DNA of 64,000 bases from NCBI RefSeq assembly GCF_009569385.1, contig NZ_WBOF01000006.1, positions 62,001 to 126,000 on the forward strand, written 5' to 3'. The position numbers and the translations under genes were made by a program. This document shows positions 51,108-60,023 of the stretch, in pieces (position 1 is the first letter of the stretch; the number at the start of each line of letters is the position of its first letter). This stretch comes from Streptomyces kaniharaensis. Lineage in GTDB: Bacteria > Actinomycetota > Actinomycetes > Streptomycetales > Streptomycetaceae. The notes under the pieces are model-generated. The model had not been told where the DNA came from, did not search any database, and saw only the letters and a list, made by a program, of their open reading frames with translations.

Positions 51108-51281
51108 CGAGGCTCCGTTTCACAGGCGGCCGGCGCGGACAGTCGGCCCGGGAAGCTCCTGCCACTGGCTTCATTTCTCCCCCGAGGCCCAGCCCGTCGC
51201 AACAGCAGGTGAGGGGAACGTCGCCGAGCGTGCCCGCCGGGTGTCGGTCACTCTGGAAACCGAACGACTCCGGGAGGCGAC

Positions 51282-52634
51282 ATGCAGCAGGCCAGAACCG
51301 GCCCGCCCGGCGCCGCGCGCGGCTGGCTGGACGCGCTCGCCGTGGTGGTGGCCGGGTTCGCCGCGATGGCGGTGGTGGCCGCGCTCGGCCTCTGGGCGGC
51401 CGGCGCCGACGACCTGCCGGACGGCGGCTTCCCGGCCGTCCTGGCCGCCACACTGGCGCTCGCCGTCGGCGGATCCGTCCAACTCGACGGCGGTGCCGGG
51501 CACTTCGCCCAGGTGGACGCCGGCATCACCGCGATGCCGCTGTCCGTCGGTCTGGTCGGCGCGGTGGTGATGGCCGAGGTGTTCCTCCGCCAGCTGCGCT
51601 TCCGGGCGGTGGCCGCCGGTGGCGAACTGCTCGGCCGGATCGGCCGCACGGTGGCGATCTGGCTGCTCGCCCTCGTGCTGCTCACCATCGGCGCCCGGCA
51701 CACCTTCGAAGTCCCGCTCGGCAACGACCTCGTCCAGTCCATCGGCGGCGCGCTCGGCCTGACACCCGAGGTCGGTTTTCACGCGGACGGGCCCAGCACG
51801 ATCGGGATCGGGCTGGCCTGGCTGCTGGCCGTGCTCGCGGGCACCTTCGCGGTGTCCCGCCGGGCGCCGCTGCCGGGCACCCTGGTGCCGTACCAGCAGG
51901 CCGTGCGCCCCGCCGCGTTCGCGCTCTGGCTGGTGCTGCTCGCCTGCGTGGCGATCGGCGTGGTGGCGGCCGTGCTGACCGCGCTCGTCCACGGCAACGC
52001 CCGGCACACGATGGCCGTCGTGCTGCTGGCGCTGCCCGACCTGGCCTGGCTGGCGTTCGGGGTCGGGCTCGGCGCCGAGTGGCACGGCCGGCTCACCGGG
52101 GCGGTCGGCCTGCCGGTGCCCAAGCCGCTGTCCGAGGTGCTGCGCGCCCCGGACGGGCAGCAGGCCACGGTGAGCCTCGGCACCCTCGCCGAGCACGACC
52201 CGCGCGCTTGGTGGCTGCTGCCGATCGCCGCCGTCCTGCTGCTCGCCGCCGGGTTCCTCGCCGCGTACCGCTCGCCGCGGACGGTCCCGCTCTGGCAGCA
52301 CGCCGTCCGGCTCGCGCTCGCCGCCGCCGTGACCATCGCGCTGATCGGCGCGTGGACCCGGGTGAGCGCCGACTACGGGCTGTCCGTGCTCGGCGTCGGC
52401 GTCGACCAGGGCGGGCTCGGCGGCCTGCTCGGCGCCGTCCTCGGCGGTGCCAACCCGCTGGCCGGCCTCGGCAGCGGCAGCCTCACCCTGCGCCTGGACC
52501 TGTGGACGGCCGTGCCGCTGGCGGCCGGCTGGGGGCTGCTCGTGGGCGGGCTGGGCGCACTGCTCGCCGCCCGGGTCGGGCGCCGGGGCGAGGTGAGGAC
52601 GGAGCCGCCGGCCGACATCCCGATGCGCCGGTGA
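51282..52634 (+). CDS. Streptophobe family membrane protein
   Basis: A 450-residue polytopic protein with about nine membrane segments, starting ARGWLDALAVVVAGFAAMAV and including VAIWLLALVLLTIGARHTFE, WLLPIAAVLLLAAGFLAAYR and AGWGLLVGGLGALLAARVG. Long Gly/Ala-rich loops and ADYGLSVLGVGVDQGG are typical of the streptophobe group. Function unknown. The ATG at 51282 has GGGAGG close by. It is divergent from the DUF6777 gene (174 bases) and convergent with DUF1304. Confidence 0.82.
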   Translation: MQQARTGPPGAARGWLDALAVVVAGFAAMAVVAALGLWAAGADDLPDGGFPAVLAATLALAVGGSVQLDGGAGHFAQVDAGITAMPLSVGLVGAVVMAEVFLRQLRFRAVAAGGELLGRIGRTVAIWLLALVLLTIGARHTFEVPLGNDLVQSIGGALGLTPEVGFHADGPSTIGIGLAWLLAVLAGTFAVSRRAPLPGTLVPYQQAVRPAAFALWLVLLACVAIGVVAAVLTALVHGNARHTMAVVLLALPDLAWLAFGVGLGAEWHGRLTGAVGLPVPKPLSEVLRAPDGQQATVSLGTLAEHDPRAWWLLPIAAVLLLAAGFLAAYRSPRTVPLWQHAVRLALAAAVTIALIGAWTRVSADYGLSVLGVGVDQGGLGGLLGAVLGGANPLAGLGSGSLTLRLDLWTAVPLAAGWGLLVGGLGALLAARVGRRGEVRTEPPADIPMRR

Positions 52635-52655
52635 GCGGATGGCCGCGGCGCGGAC

Positions 52656-53030
52656 TCAGAACGCCCGGGCGATCAGCGCGACCGCCGGGGGCACCGCCTG
52701 CCCGAGGGCGCCGCGCCACAGCTTCGGTTCCGAGACGAAGAGCACGACCCCGCCGGCGATCATGAACGCGGCGATGTACGTGATCACGGCGCGCCCGGAG
52801 ATCACGTGCCCGGTGTGCAGCAGAGTCAGGCCCGCTACCAGGCCCAGCGCCAGGAACAAGTTGTAGAACCCGACGTTGAAGCGCCACAGCCGGACCTCCG
52901 GCGCGTCCGCCGTGCTGCCGGTGAGCAGGAAGCGCACCCGTGGGTGCCCGTACAGGAAGCTCTCCAGCGGCCACACCACGAGGTGGATCGCGGCGGCGAT
53001 CATCACGAAGACCTGGCTGACGGCGTTCAT
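52656..53030 (-). CDS. DUF1304 family membrane protein
   Basis: A 124-residue protein with four membrane segments: AVSQVFVMIAAAIHLVVW, NLFLALGLVAGLTLLH, AVITYIAAFMIAGGVVLF and a short C-terminal one. YPLESF-like WPLESFLYGHPRVR and FNVGFYNLFLA are DUF1304 hallmarks. Function unknown. It is 46 bases downstream of the kinase gene and may be its operon partner. Confidence 0.87.
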   Translation of the reverse strand: MNAVSQVFVMIAAAIHLVVWPLESFLYGHPRVRFLLTGSTADAPEVRLWRFNVGFYNLFLALGLVAGLTLLHTGHVISGRAVITYIAAFMIAGGVVLFVSEPKLWRGALGQAVPPAVALIARAF

Positions 53031-53076
53031 GGCGGGCGGCTCCCTTCGGACGGGTCGGACGGGCGGACGGCGGTCC

Positions 53077-54108
53077 TCACCGCGGCGGCGGGTGGACGAC
53101 CGGCGCGGCCCAGGCGGGCGGCTCGGGTACGGGGGCCGGTGCGGCGGCGAAGGCCGGTGCCACCGGGACGACCTGGGTTGGCGGCCCGCCCTCGCTCCAC
53201 GGTTCGGGCGCCGGGGCCCGGGCGGGCGCGACGGCGATGGCGGCGCGCAGCTCGGCGACGAACTGCAGGCAGGACGCGTACCGCTCCTGGGGCGCCTTGG
53301 CGAGCGCCTGGGCGACCACGGCCTCGACGGCGGGCGGCAGGTCGGGCCGGTGGCCGCGCAGCGCGGGCGGCGGGTCGTTCAGGTGTGCCCAGAGCAGTGC
53401 GAGGTCGCTCTCGCGGCGGAACGGCGGCGTACCGGCCAGCATCTCGAACACCACGCAGCCCAGGCTGTACTGGTCGCAGCGCCCGTCCAGCGGGTGGCCG
53501 GAGATCTGCTCGGGCGCCGCGTAGTCGAGCGTCCCGACGATCTGGCCGACGCTGGTCAGCCCGCTGAGCGACAGCGACTTCTTGGTGAGCCCGAAGTCCG
53601 CCAGGTACAGGTGCTCGGGGTGCTCGCTGTCGGTGCCGGCGGCCACCAGCACGTTGCCGGGCTTGACGTCCCGGTGGACCAGGCCGTGGTCGTGCGCGGC
53701 GTCCAGGGCGGAGGCGATCTGCAGGGCCAGCCGGGCGGCCCGCTCGACCGGGAAGGGGCCGCCCCGGTTGATCAGGGTGCGCAGGTCGCCGCCCTGGACG
53801 AAGCGCATGGCGATGAACAGGATGCCGTCGTGCTCCCCGGCCTCGAACACCGGGATGATGTGCGGGTGGTCGATCGCGGCGGCGGCCTCGGACTCGTGCA
53901 TGAACCGCTGCCGGAACACCTCGTTGCGGGCCAGTTCGGGTGCCAGCAGCTTGACCGCGACGGTCCGGCCGAGCCGCAGGTCCTTCGCCCGGTAGACGAC
54001 GGCCATGCCGCCGCGGCCGATCTCGCCCTCCAGCCGGTAGCCCGCGACCTTCCGCCCGACCATGCCGGAGGGCAGGCTGGGGGCGGGGCGCGGGTCTGAC
54101 GGGATCAC
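53077..54108 (-). CDS. Soluble Ser/Thr protein kinase
   Basis: A 343-residue kinase: loop GEIGRGGMAVVYRAKD, ATP lysine K53, HRDVKPGN at 145-152 and DFG at 171-173, activation segment GTLDYAAPEQISG. All catalytic residues are present. The C-terminal 60 residues are Pro/Ala-rich and there is no membrane helix, unlike most streptomycete kinases, so it is probably cytosolic. The GTG at 54108 overlaps the stop of the preceding gene (GTGA). It probably phosphorylates a partner read by the FHA domains of the neighbouring exporter. Confidence 0.92.
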   Translation of the reverse strand: MIPSDPRPAPSLPSGMVGRKVAGYRLEGEIGRGGMAVVYRAKDLRLGRTVAVKLLAPELARNEVFRQRFMHESEAAAAIDHPHIIPVFEAGEHDGILFIAMRFVQGGDLRTLINRGGPFPVERAARLALQIASALDAAHDHGLVHRDVKPGNVLVAAGTDSEHPEHLYLADFGLTKKSLSLSGLTSVGQIVGTLDYAAPEQISGHPLDGRCDQYSLGCVVFEMLAGTPPFRRESDLALLWAHLNDPPPALRGHRPDLPPAVEAVVAQALAKAPQERYASCLQFVAELRAAIAVAPARAPAPEPWSEGGPPTQVVPVAPAFAAAPAPVPEPPAWAAPVVHPPPR

Positions 54109-54659
54109 GGTTCACCCGTCCGGGTGGGGGCGTACGGGCTGTGCGCCGGTGTGGCCGAGGGGGCCGGCGACGCCCGGTCGGTGGCCGCGTAGGTCTGGAG
54201 CTGGAGCCCGTCGCAGTAGCACCAGCGGTCGTGCACCGGGTCGAACACCCAGAGCGCCTCGCCGTCGACGACCAGGCCGACCCGCAGACCGCGGGCTTGG
54301 TCCCGGAAGGACTCCAGGTCCAGGGCGCCCGTCGCGAGGCTCTCCAGCATCGACCGGTACTGGGCCAGCACGCCCTCGACGTCGGCGAGGGCCGGGCGCG
54401 GGTCGGCGGTGCGAGCGGGCGGGGCGCCGGCGGCGGGCGGGACGTCCGGGAGGGCGATCAGCAGGCGGCCGTCCACCCAGGCGGTCCAGCCGTTGGAGCA
54501 GAGGACCTGCGCCCAGTCGCCCTGGCGGGCGATGAGCCGCACCGGGAGCAGGGCGTCCAGCCGGACGGAGGGCCGGGCCGGGTCCGGCGCCGCCCAGGTG
54601 GCCATCCCGACCGCCGGGGCGACGTGGGTGGGGCGGAACGCGAACTCGAACTCGTCCAT
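54105..54659 (-). CDS. Hypothetical SH3-like protein in the kinase operon
   Basis: A 184-residue soluble protein. Residues 20-70 (MATWAAPDPARPSVRLDALL, then PVRLIARQGDWAQVLCSNGW and TAWVDGRLLI) form a bacterial SH3-like fold; residues about 90-160 contain LAQYRSMLESLATGALDLES and VDGEALWVFDPVHDRWCYCD. It may be a scaffold or kinase substrate. Start ATG 54659 has GGAGGAAA somewhat far upstream. It is translationally coupled to the kinase. Confidence 0.7.
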   Translation of the reverse strand: MDEFEFAFRPTHVAPAVGMATWAAPDPARPSVRLDALLPVRLIARQGDWAQVLCSNGWTAWVDGRLLIALPDVPPAAGAPPARTADPRPALADVEGVLAQYRSMLESLATGALDLESFRDQARGLRVGLVVDGEALWVFDPVHDRWCYCDGLQLQTYAATDRASPAPSATPAHSPYAPTRTGEP

Positions 54660-54797
54660 GGGCGGCTACATTTCCTCCGCCGCGCGAGCCGGAGCCGGGG
54701 GCGCGGCTGCGTGCGGCACTCGCACCACAGGTCGGTTTCCACTCTACCGGCGGGGGCCGGGCCCTTCCCGGCTTCGCCGCCGCGCGTGACGGCGGTG

Positions 54798-57164
54798 CTA
54801 CCTGCGCATGATGGCGGGCTCGTGCCGCCGCAGCAGGGCCAGCACGATCAGCCCGTACGCCAGCGAGAGCACGGGCAGCACGGCCATGCCGAACAGCCAT
54901 CCGGGCCGTTCGTGGCGGAACAACGGATCCGCCGTGAGGGCGGTCGGGAAGGACAGGTTGCGCAGGTCGACCGTGCGGGCCATCGCCGACAGGCCCCAGC
55001 GGGAGGGCACCAGCCAGGCGACCTGCTCCAGGCCGGGCACGCCGTGCAGCTTGAGCATCAGGCCGCTGAAGACGATCTGGACCACCGAGAGGAGCACCAG
55101 CAGCGGCATGGTGGCCTCCTCCTTGTCCACCAGCGCCGAGACCACCAGCCCGAGCATCATCGCCGAGAACGCGAGCAGCCCCACCGCGATGATCAGCTCG
55201 GGGAGCTGCGGCATCACGATGCCGCTCGTCACCGGCGGCGGGGCGCCGGGCGGCACCTTGGGGGAGATCTTCACCCCGGCCAGGCCGACGACGGTGAGCA
55301 GTGCGGCCTGACCGACCGTGATCGCGCCGAGCACCACCACCTTGGAGATCAGGTACGCCGAGCGGGACAGCCCGACCACCCGTTCCCGCTGGTAGATCGC
55401 CCGCTCCTTGACGAGCTCGCGGACCGAGTTGGCCGAGCCGGTGAGCAGGCCGCCGATGCAGAGCGTGAGGAGGACGTTGATGGCGTTGTCCTGGGAGACC
55501 CGCGAGCCGGCGATCACCCGGCACATCAGGCCGATGACGAACGGCAGCACCAGCATGACGGTGAGGAACAGCCGGTCGGCGGCGAGCACCGAGGTGTACC
55601 GGCGGACCAGCGTGCCCAGTTGGGAGAGCCAGCTCTGCGGCTTCTCGGGCCCGATGGACGGGGTCGCCGGCCGCGGCGTGGTCACCGACGGCACCGCCCC
55701 GGCCGCCACGTACCGCTGGTACTGCGGTGAGGCCCGGAACCGCTGCTGCCAGGCCTCGTGGTCCTCGCTCTCGAATGCCTCGAAGGCCTCCGGCCACTCC
55801 TCGAAGCCGAAGAACGACAGCGCCTCGCCCGGCGGCCCGTAGTAGGCGGTCCGGCCGCCGGGGGCGAGCACCAGCAGGCGGTCGCACACGCTCAGGCTCA
55901 GCACGCTGTGGGTGACCACGACGACCGTGCGGCCGTCGTCGGCCAGCCCGCGCAGCATGTGCATCACCGAGCGCTCCATGCCCGGGTCCAGGCCGGAGGT
56001 CGGTTCGTCGAGGAAGAGCAGCGAGGGCTTGGTCAGCAGCTCCAGGGCGACGCTGACCCGCTTGCGCTGGCCGCCGGAGAGGCTGGCGATCACCTGCTCG
56101 GCCCGGTTGTCCAGGCCCAGTTCGTGGATCACCTCGGCCACCCTGGCCTCCCGCTCGTGCGCGGCGGTGTCCCCGGGGAAGCGTAATTCGGCGGCGTAGG
56201 CGAGGGCGCGGCGGACGGTGAGCTGGGTGTGCAGGGTGTCGTCCTGCGGCACCAGGCCGATCCGGCGGCGCAGTTCGGCGTAGTCCCGGTAGAGGTCGCG
56301 CCCGTCGTAGAGCACCGTGCCCTCGTCGGCGGGGCGCAGCCCGGTGAGCGCGTTGAGGAGGGTGGACTTGCCCGCGCCGCTCGGGCCGGCCACCGCGAGC
56401 AGCGCCTTCTCGGCGAGCGGGAAGCCGACGCCGTCCAGCAGCACCCGGTGGTCCGGGCCGACCCGGACGACCAGGTTCTGCACGTCGAGCGAGATCTCGC
56501 CGGTGTCGGTGTACTCGACGAGCTGGCCGTCGGCGAGGCAGAGTGCGGAGTGGCCGATGCCGATGATGTCGGCGGGGCCGACCGGTGCCCGCTGCACCGG
56601 GCGGCCGTTGAGGTAGGTGCCGTTGTGGCTTTCCAGGTCGACGATCTCGTGGCCGCCGCCGGGCAGTTCGCGCAGTTCGGCGTGGTACCGGGAGACGACC
56701 AGGTCGTCCAGGACGAGGTCGTTGTCGTGCGAGCGGCCGATCCGTACCGTGTGGGCGGGCAGCTGGATCACGGCGCTGGGGCTGCGGAAGGTGCCGGAGC
56801 TCTGCGGGGCGATCAGGGACGGGCGTTCGCCGGGTGTGGGCGGCGGCACGCCGGCGAAGGTCGCGGACGGGCCGTCGGCCGGGTTGCCAAAGCGCAGCCG
56901 GGTGCCGGGGCCGACGTCCTCGCTGCTGATCCGGCGGCCCTCGTCGTAGGTGCCGTTGGTGCTGCCGACGTCCTCCACCAGCCAGTGGTCGCCGATCGTG
57001 TGGAGGACCGCGTGGTGCCAGGAGACCCGGGGGTCGTCCAGGACGATCTCGCTGGTCGGGTCGCGGCCGACGTGGTAGGACCGGCCCGGGTCGATCAGCT
57101 GCGAGTCGGTGTCGGTGACCAGCACGAGGGGCGGCGCGATGGCAGCGCCCGAGCGCTCTCCCAT
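54798..57164 (-). CDS. FHA-FHA-ABC exporter (Rv1747-like)
   Basis: A 788-residue ABC half transporter. FHA1 (about residues 28-95) has VGRDPTSEIVLDDPRVSWHH and GSTNGTYDEG; FHA2 (about 138-205) has IGRSHDNDLVLDDLVVSRYH and SHNGTYLNG. The nucleotide-binding domain shows Walker A GPSGAGKST (260-268), LSGGQRKR (362-369) and Walker B LLFLDEPTSGLD. Six membrane helices of the ABC-2 type follow. It is like mycobacterial Rv1747, which is phosphorylated by PknF. FHA domains bind phosphothreonine. The start ATG 57164 puts FHA1 at the N terminus. Confidence 0.92.
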   Translation of the reverse strand: MGERSGAAIAPPLVLVTDTDSQLIDPGRSYHVGRDPTSEIVLDDPRVSWHHAVLHTIGDHWLVEDVGSTNGTYDEGRRISSEDVGPGTRLRFGNPADGPSATFAGVPPPTPGERPSLIAPQSSGTFRSPSAVIQLPAHTVRIGRSHDNDLVLDDLVVSRYHAELRELPGGGHEIVDLESHNGTYLNGRPVQRAPVGPADIIGIGHSALCLADGQLVEYTDTGEISLDVQNLVVRVGPDHRVLLDGVGFPLAEKALLAVAGPSGAGKSTLLNALTGLRPADEGTVLYDGRDLYRDYAELRRRIGLVPQDDTLHTQLTVRRALAYAAELRFPGDTAAHEREARVAEVIHELGLDNRAEQVIASLSGGQRKRVSVALELLTKPSLLFLDEPTSGLDPGMERSVMHMLRGLADDGRTVVVVTHSVLSLSVCDRLLVLAPGGRTAYYGPPGEALSFFGFEEWPEAFEAFESEDHEAWQQRFRASPQYQRYVAAGAVPSVTTPRPATPSIGPEKPQSWLSQLGTLVRRYTSVLAADRLFLTVMLVLPFVIGLMCRVIAGSRVSQDNAINVLLTLCIGGLLTGSANSVRELVKERAIYQRERVVGLSRSAYLISKVVVLGAITVGQAALLTVVGLAGVKISPKVPPGAPPPVTSGIVMPQLPELIIAVGLLAFSAMMLGLVVSALVDKEEATMPLLVLLSVVQIVFSGLMLKLHGVPGLEQVAWLVPSRWGLSAMARTVDLRNLSFPTALTADPLFRHERPGWLFGMAVLPVLSLAYGLIVLALLRRHEPAIMRR

Positions 57165-57369
57165 GCTCGGCAGTCTATCGCCGGGGGCGTGGAGCGGCCT
57201 GTTGCGAGGGCGGGATTGGACTGGACCACTTGACCGGTGCGGTACTGCCGTCCGGCCTGCCCGCACACCACCCCAGCCGACCACGCGGGTGGGGGTGTGT
57301 GGAACACCGCGCGCCCCCTGTCAGCCGCATGCGCCCCGTCCGTCGGCGGGTGCGGCTCCTGCCGGAGGC

Positions 57370-57954
57370 TTACTGGTCGCCCCCTCGGTCGGGCAGTTCG
57401 CGCACCCCGAGCCGCCGGGCCAGCCGCTCCCGGGCGTGGCGCAGGTTGGAGTGCACCGTCGCCACCGGCCGGTCCAGGTACGCCCCGATCACCTTGACGT
57501 GCAGGCCGAGCAGATAGCGCAGGATGACCACGTCCCGCTGGCGGTCCGGCAGTTCGAGGATCGCCGCGTACAGCCGCACCTCGTCCGCCTCGTTGTGCAG
57601 CAGCCCGTTCGCCACCTGCTTGAACGCCCCGATCACCGCCGCGAAGGTGACCGCCTCGACCACCACCGGCTCCTCGCCCGCCACGAAGTCGGCGACGTGC
57701 CGGTTCGCCAGCCGCCAGGCGTAGGCGGCCGGTTCCTCGAACCGCAGCACCTGCGGCCAGCACCGCGCCAGGTCCTCCTTGACCGCCTTCACTACCAGCG
57801 CGACGTCGGCACGGTTGCCTATCCGGGTGAGCGCGAGCGCGTGCCAGGCGGGTTCGTGCGTCTCGCAGAACGCCGAATACGCCAGCTCCATCCGGACGTT
57901 GGCGGCCTCGCCCGGCACCGCGACGGAACCGCGGGCACCCTTGTCGATCGTCAT
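57370..57954 (-). CDS. Sigma-70 region 4-type regulator
   Basis: A 194-residue protein related to ECF-like sigma factors. The C-terminal region holds the region 4 helix-turn-helix: AILELPDRQRDVVILRYLLG and LDRPVATVHSNLRHARERLA. The N-terminal half (YSAFCETHEPAWHALALTRI) fits a weak region 2, with FCETHEPAWHAL in place of the usual core-binding helix. The ATG at 57954 was chosen; the frame is open further but without support. It lies upstream of the exporter, 205 bases away, and may control it. Confidence 0.75.
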   Translation of the reverse strand: MTIDKGARGSVAVPGEAANVRMELAYSAFCETHEPAWHALALTRIGNRADVALVVKAVKEDLARCWPQVLRFEEPAAYAWRLANRHVADFVAGEEPVVVEAVTFAAVIGAFKQVANGLLHNEADEVRLYAAILELPDRQRDVVILRYLLGLHVKVIGAYLDRPVATVHSNLRHARERLARRLGVRELPDRGGDQ

Positions 57955-58264
57955 CGAGCCTGCTTTCCGTGGCACCGGCTGCTCGCCGGGCCACCCGAGG
58001 GTCGGGCTGTGTGCGCCCATCCTCATTCCATCAGCCCTGTCACTCCAGGCTGCAAACCGAATACAGATTGTCATCTCATGGGATTGAGGGGCTGGTTCGG
58101 GGGAGTTGGCCTTGATCGGCGGGTGCTGCGGCCCGCTATCGGTCACGGCGCGCGACGCCGAGCGGGCGATGAGCCGATGGGCCCAGCCCCGGGCGGACCG
58201 TGCGCGGGCGCCTCCCCGGGCACAGACTGGTGGTGGATCGATGCTGCCCCGAGGCTGGAGAGGC
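57955..58264. other. Divergent intergenic region
   Basis: 310 bases between the sigma-like gene and the transporter gene. A slightly AT-richer stretch near 58050-58085 (AATACAGATTGTCATC) could carry a promoter. No hairpin or palindrome of note. Confidence 0.35.
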
Positions 58265-59179
58265 ATGCTGCTCGGACTCACCACGGCGCTGGTCGCGACC
58301 GTGTGCTTCGGCGTCGCGGCGGTGTTCCAGGCGCGTGGCGCCAGGTCGGCGCCGCGGGCGAACCGGGTGCGGGCGCGGTTGCTGGCGGCGCTGGTGCGGT
58401 CGTGGCAGTTCGTGCTCGGCACCCTGCTGGACATCGTCGGGTTCGCGCTGAGCATCGTCGCGCTGCGCAGCCTCCCCCTCTTCCTGGTGCAGGCCGTCAC
58501 CAACGCCAGCCTCGCCGTGACCGCCCTGGCCGCCGTCTGGCTAATGGGCGCCCGGCTGCGCCGGAGCGACGTGGCCGGGATCGTCGCGGTCGTCGTCGGC
58601 CTGACGCTGCTGGCGCTCGGCTCGGGCAAGGAGGGTCAGGACTCCGCCGCGAGCGCGTTCCATTGGGCGCTGCTCGCGACCACCGTCGTCATGCTGCTGC
58701 TCACCCTCGTGCTCGTCCGCCGGAGCTGGAATGCCGCGGCGGCGGGCCTGGGCCTTCTCGCGGGGGTGGGGTTCGGGGTCACCAGCCTCGCCGTACGGGT
58801 ACTGGACGTGCAGAGCCTTGCGCACCTGCTCGCCGACCCGGCCACCTATGCGCTCGTCCTCGGCGGCCTCGGCGGCTATCTCGCGTACGCCCTGGCGTTG
58901 CAGCGCGGCACCGTGACCGCCGCTACCGCCGCCGGGACGGTCATGGAAACCTTCGGCCCGGCGCTGGTCGGGGTGACGGTGCTCGGGGACGCCGCCCGCC
59001 CGGGCTTCGAGTGGTGTGCGCTGACGGGCTTCGCGGTGGCCGTCGGCGGCACGTTCCTGCTGTCCCGGTTCGGTGAGCTGGAGGGGGAGTCGGCGGAGGC
59101 GGTGGTCGCCGGGGCGGGTGGCGAGGCGGAGCCGCCGTCCCGCCCCGGTAGCCCGGACGACGCCGCCGTGCGAAGGTGA
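58265..59179 (+). CDS. DMT/EamA-type membrane protein
   Basis: A 304-residue polytopic protein with about nine to ten membrane helices: MLLGLTTALVATVCFGVAAV at the start, LGTLLDIVGFALSIVALRSL, AGIVAVVVGLTLLALGSG, and the EamA repeat GGYLAYALALQRGTVTAATA. It resembles drug/metabolite exporters and NIPA-like magnesium transporters. Substrate unknown. The ATG at 58265 has GGAGAGG; an ATG at 58241 is the alternative. Confidence 0.8.
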   Translation: MLLGLTTALVATVCFGVAAVFQARGARSAPRANRVRARLLAALVRSWQFVLGTLLDIVGFALSIVALRSLPLFLVQAVTNASLAVTALAAVWLMGARLRRSDVAGIVAVVVGLTLLALGSGKEGQDSAASAFHWALLATTVVMLLLTLVLVRRSWNAAAAGLGLLAGVGFGVTSLAVRVLDVQSLAHLLADPATYALVLGGLGGYLAYALALQRGTVTAATAAGTVMETFGPALVGVTVLGDAARPGFEWCALTGFAVAVGGTFLLSRFGELEGESAEAVVAGAGGEAEPPSRPGSPDDAAVRR

Positions 59180-59234
59180 CTTGCCGGACAAAACGGACGG
59201 CAGTTACGTGGCACGGCAGAGCGGCAGGTGCGCG

Positions 59235-60023
59235 ATGGCGGAGGAAGCCCACCGACGACCCCGAAGCGAGGGGCCGTCAGAACGCCCCGTCGCGCTCATC
59301 ACCGGCGCGTCCTCCGGCATCGGCCGGGCCACTGCGGCCCGCCTCGCCGGCGCCGGCTGGGAGGTGCTGCTGTCCGGCACCGACCGCACCCGGTTGGACG
59401 AGCTGGCCGCCCGCACCGGCGGCCGCGCCCTGCCCGAGGACCTGAGCAAGCCGGACGGCCCGGCCCGCCTCGCCGAGGCCGCCCTCGCGGCCGCCGGCCG
59501 GGTGGACGCCCTGGTGGCGAGCGCGGGCCTGGGCTGGCGCGGCCCGTACGCGGACACGCCCTCCGACATCCTGGACCGGATGATCGAGGTGAACCTCGCG
59601 GCCCCGCTGCGGCTGGTCCGCCTCCTCCTGCCCGGCATGCTGGAGCGCCGCCACGGGCGGATCGTGCTGCTGGGCTCGATCGCCGGCCAGGTGGGCGTGC
59701 GCGACGAGTCGGGCTACGCGGCCACCAAGGGCGGGCTGGCGATGTTCGCGGAAAGCCTCTGGTACGAGCTGCGCGGCACCGGCGTGGGGGTGCGGCTGGT
59801 GCTGCCGGGGCCGGTGGACACGCCGTTCTTCGACCGCCGCGGCACCCCGTACCAGCGCGAGCGACCCCGCCCGGTGTCGGCGGAGCGCGTCGCGGAGACC
59901 GTCGTGGCGACGATCCACACGGAGCGCGACCGCCTGTTCGTGCCGCAGTGGCTGGGCGTCCCGGCGCGGATCCACGGCGCGGCGCCGGGCGTGTTCCGGC
60001 GCATGGCGTCCCGCTTCGGGTGA
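59235..60023 (+). CDS. Short-chain dehydrogenase/reductase
   Basis: A 262-residue classical SDR: cofactor loop VALITGASSGIGRATAARLA, NADP-type Arg-rich following strand, VLLGSIAGQ with catalytic Ser and SGYAATKGGLAMF with the YxxxK pair. LVLPGPVDTPFF follows. It reduces or oxidises a carbonyl of unknown substrate. Its stop overlaps the start of the deacetylase gene (GTGA), so the two act together. Confidence 0.87.
   Translation: MAEEAHRRPRSEGPSERPVALITGASSGIGRATAARLAGAGWEVLLSGTDRTRLDELAARTGGRALPEDLSKPDGPARLAEAALAAAGRVDALVASAGLGWRGPYADTPSDILDRMIEVNLAAPLRLVRLLLPGMLERRHGRIVLLGSIAGQVGVRDESGYAATKGGLAMFAESLWYELRGTGVGVRLVLPGPVDTPFFDRRGTPYQRERPRPVSAERVAETVVATIHTERDRLFVPQWLGVPARIHGAAPGVFRRMASRFG

Noticed and set aside
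47179..51453. Very long open reading frame on the minus strand
   Set aside because: It is antisense to the DUF6542-like and LCP genes, in a shifted frame over DUF6777, with Arg/Gly/Asp-rich low-complexity translation and no family motif. High GC makes such long false frames common.
57165..57369. A gene between the exporter and sigma-like genes
   Set aside because: Short frames exist on both strands, but none has a ribosome binding site or recognisable product.
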